DNA of 6,989 nt, from the NCBI GenBank assembly GCA_902781245.1, contig CACZIP010000106.1:1-6989 (forward strand), in the 5' to 3' direction. Position numbers and translations under genes: made by a program. This document shows positions 5,998 to 6,989 of the stretch, one piece after another (position 1 is the stretch's first letter; each line of letters begins with the position of its first letter). Source of the stretch: an uncultured Coriobacteriaceae bacterium. Its GTDB lineage: Bacteria > Actinomycetota > Coriobacteriia > Coriobacteriales > Eggerthellaceae. The notes under the pieces are model-generated. The model had not been told where the DNA came from. It did no database searches and worked only from the letters and a program-made list of their open reading frames with translations.

Positions 5998-6989
<992 letters not shown>

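Overview
The window looks like gut-type Coriobacteriia (Eggerthellaceae-like) DNA over roughly its first 5.4 kb. The reasons are a divergent PucR-type regulator, an operon of acidic GcvT-like and SDR proteins, and high GC coding with strong AAGGAGG ribosome sites. This is family resemblance recalled without a database search. The last 1.6 kb (cysteinyl-tRNA synthetase and a cation efflux transporter) reads more like a Clostridia-type housekeeping segment, so the two parts may not belong to the same genome.

Layout: positions 1-928 (minus strand) hold the N-terminal 309 residues of a PucR-like regulator that runs off the left edge. A 232-bp divergent control region (929-1160) follows. Next is a tight three-gene plus-strand operon: a cysteine-rich protein of unknown function, a folate-binding GcvT-family protein of the kind that demethylates small molecules, and a classical short-chain dehydrogenase/reductase. 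A perfect 15-bp hairpin closes the operon. Then come the decayed remains of a DUF4143-type AAA ATPase in at least two frames (about 4464-4717), a small DUF3784-like membrane protein, a hairpin, and two tandem 19-bp repeats. The minus-strand right end carries a cation diffusion facilitator (CDF) gene preceded by the 3' two-thirds of cysS, which runs off the right edge.

How the genes may work together: the three operon genes are 12-13 bp apart, each with its own good ribosome site, and probably form one inducible catabolic unit. A GcvT-like protein without any glycine-cleavage partners, next to an NAD-type dehydrogenase and a cysteine-rich partner, suggests tetrahydrofolate-linked demethylation plus oxidation or reduction of a small substrate. 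The PucR-like protein is the obvious candidate regulator. The substrate cannot be read from the sequence.

Two points deserve most attention. First, the unnamed operon with its unrecognised first protein. Second, the CDF transporter loses its C-terminal domain at about residue 208 and continues in frame as what looks like the tail of a phytoene-desaturase-like FAD oxidoreductase. That junction is either a real gene fusion or rearrangement, or an assembly chimera joining two organisms.
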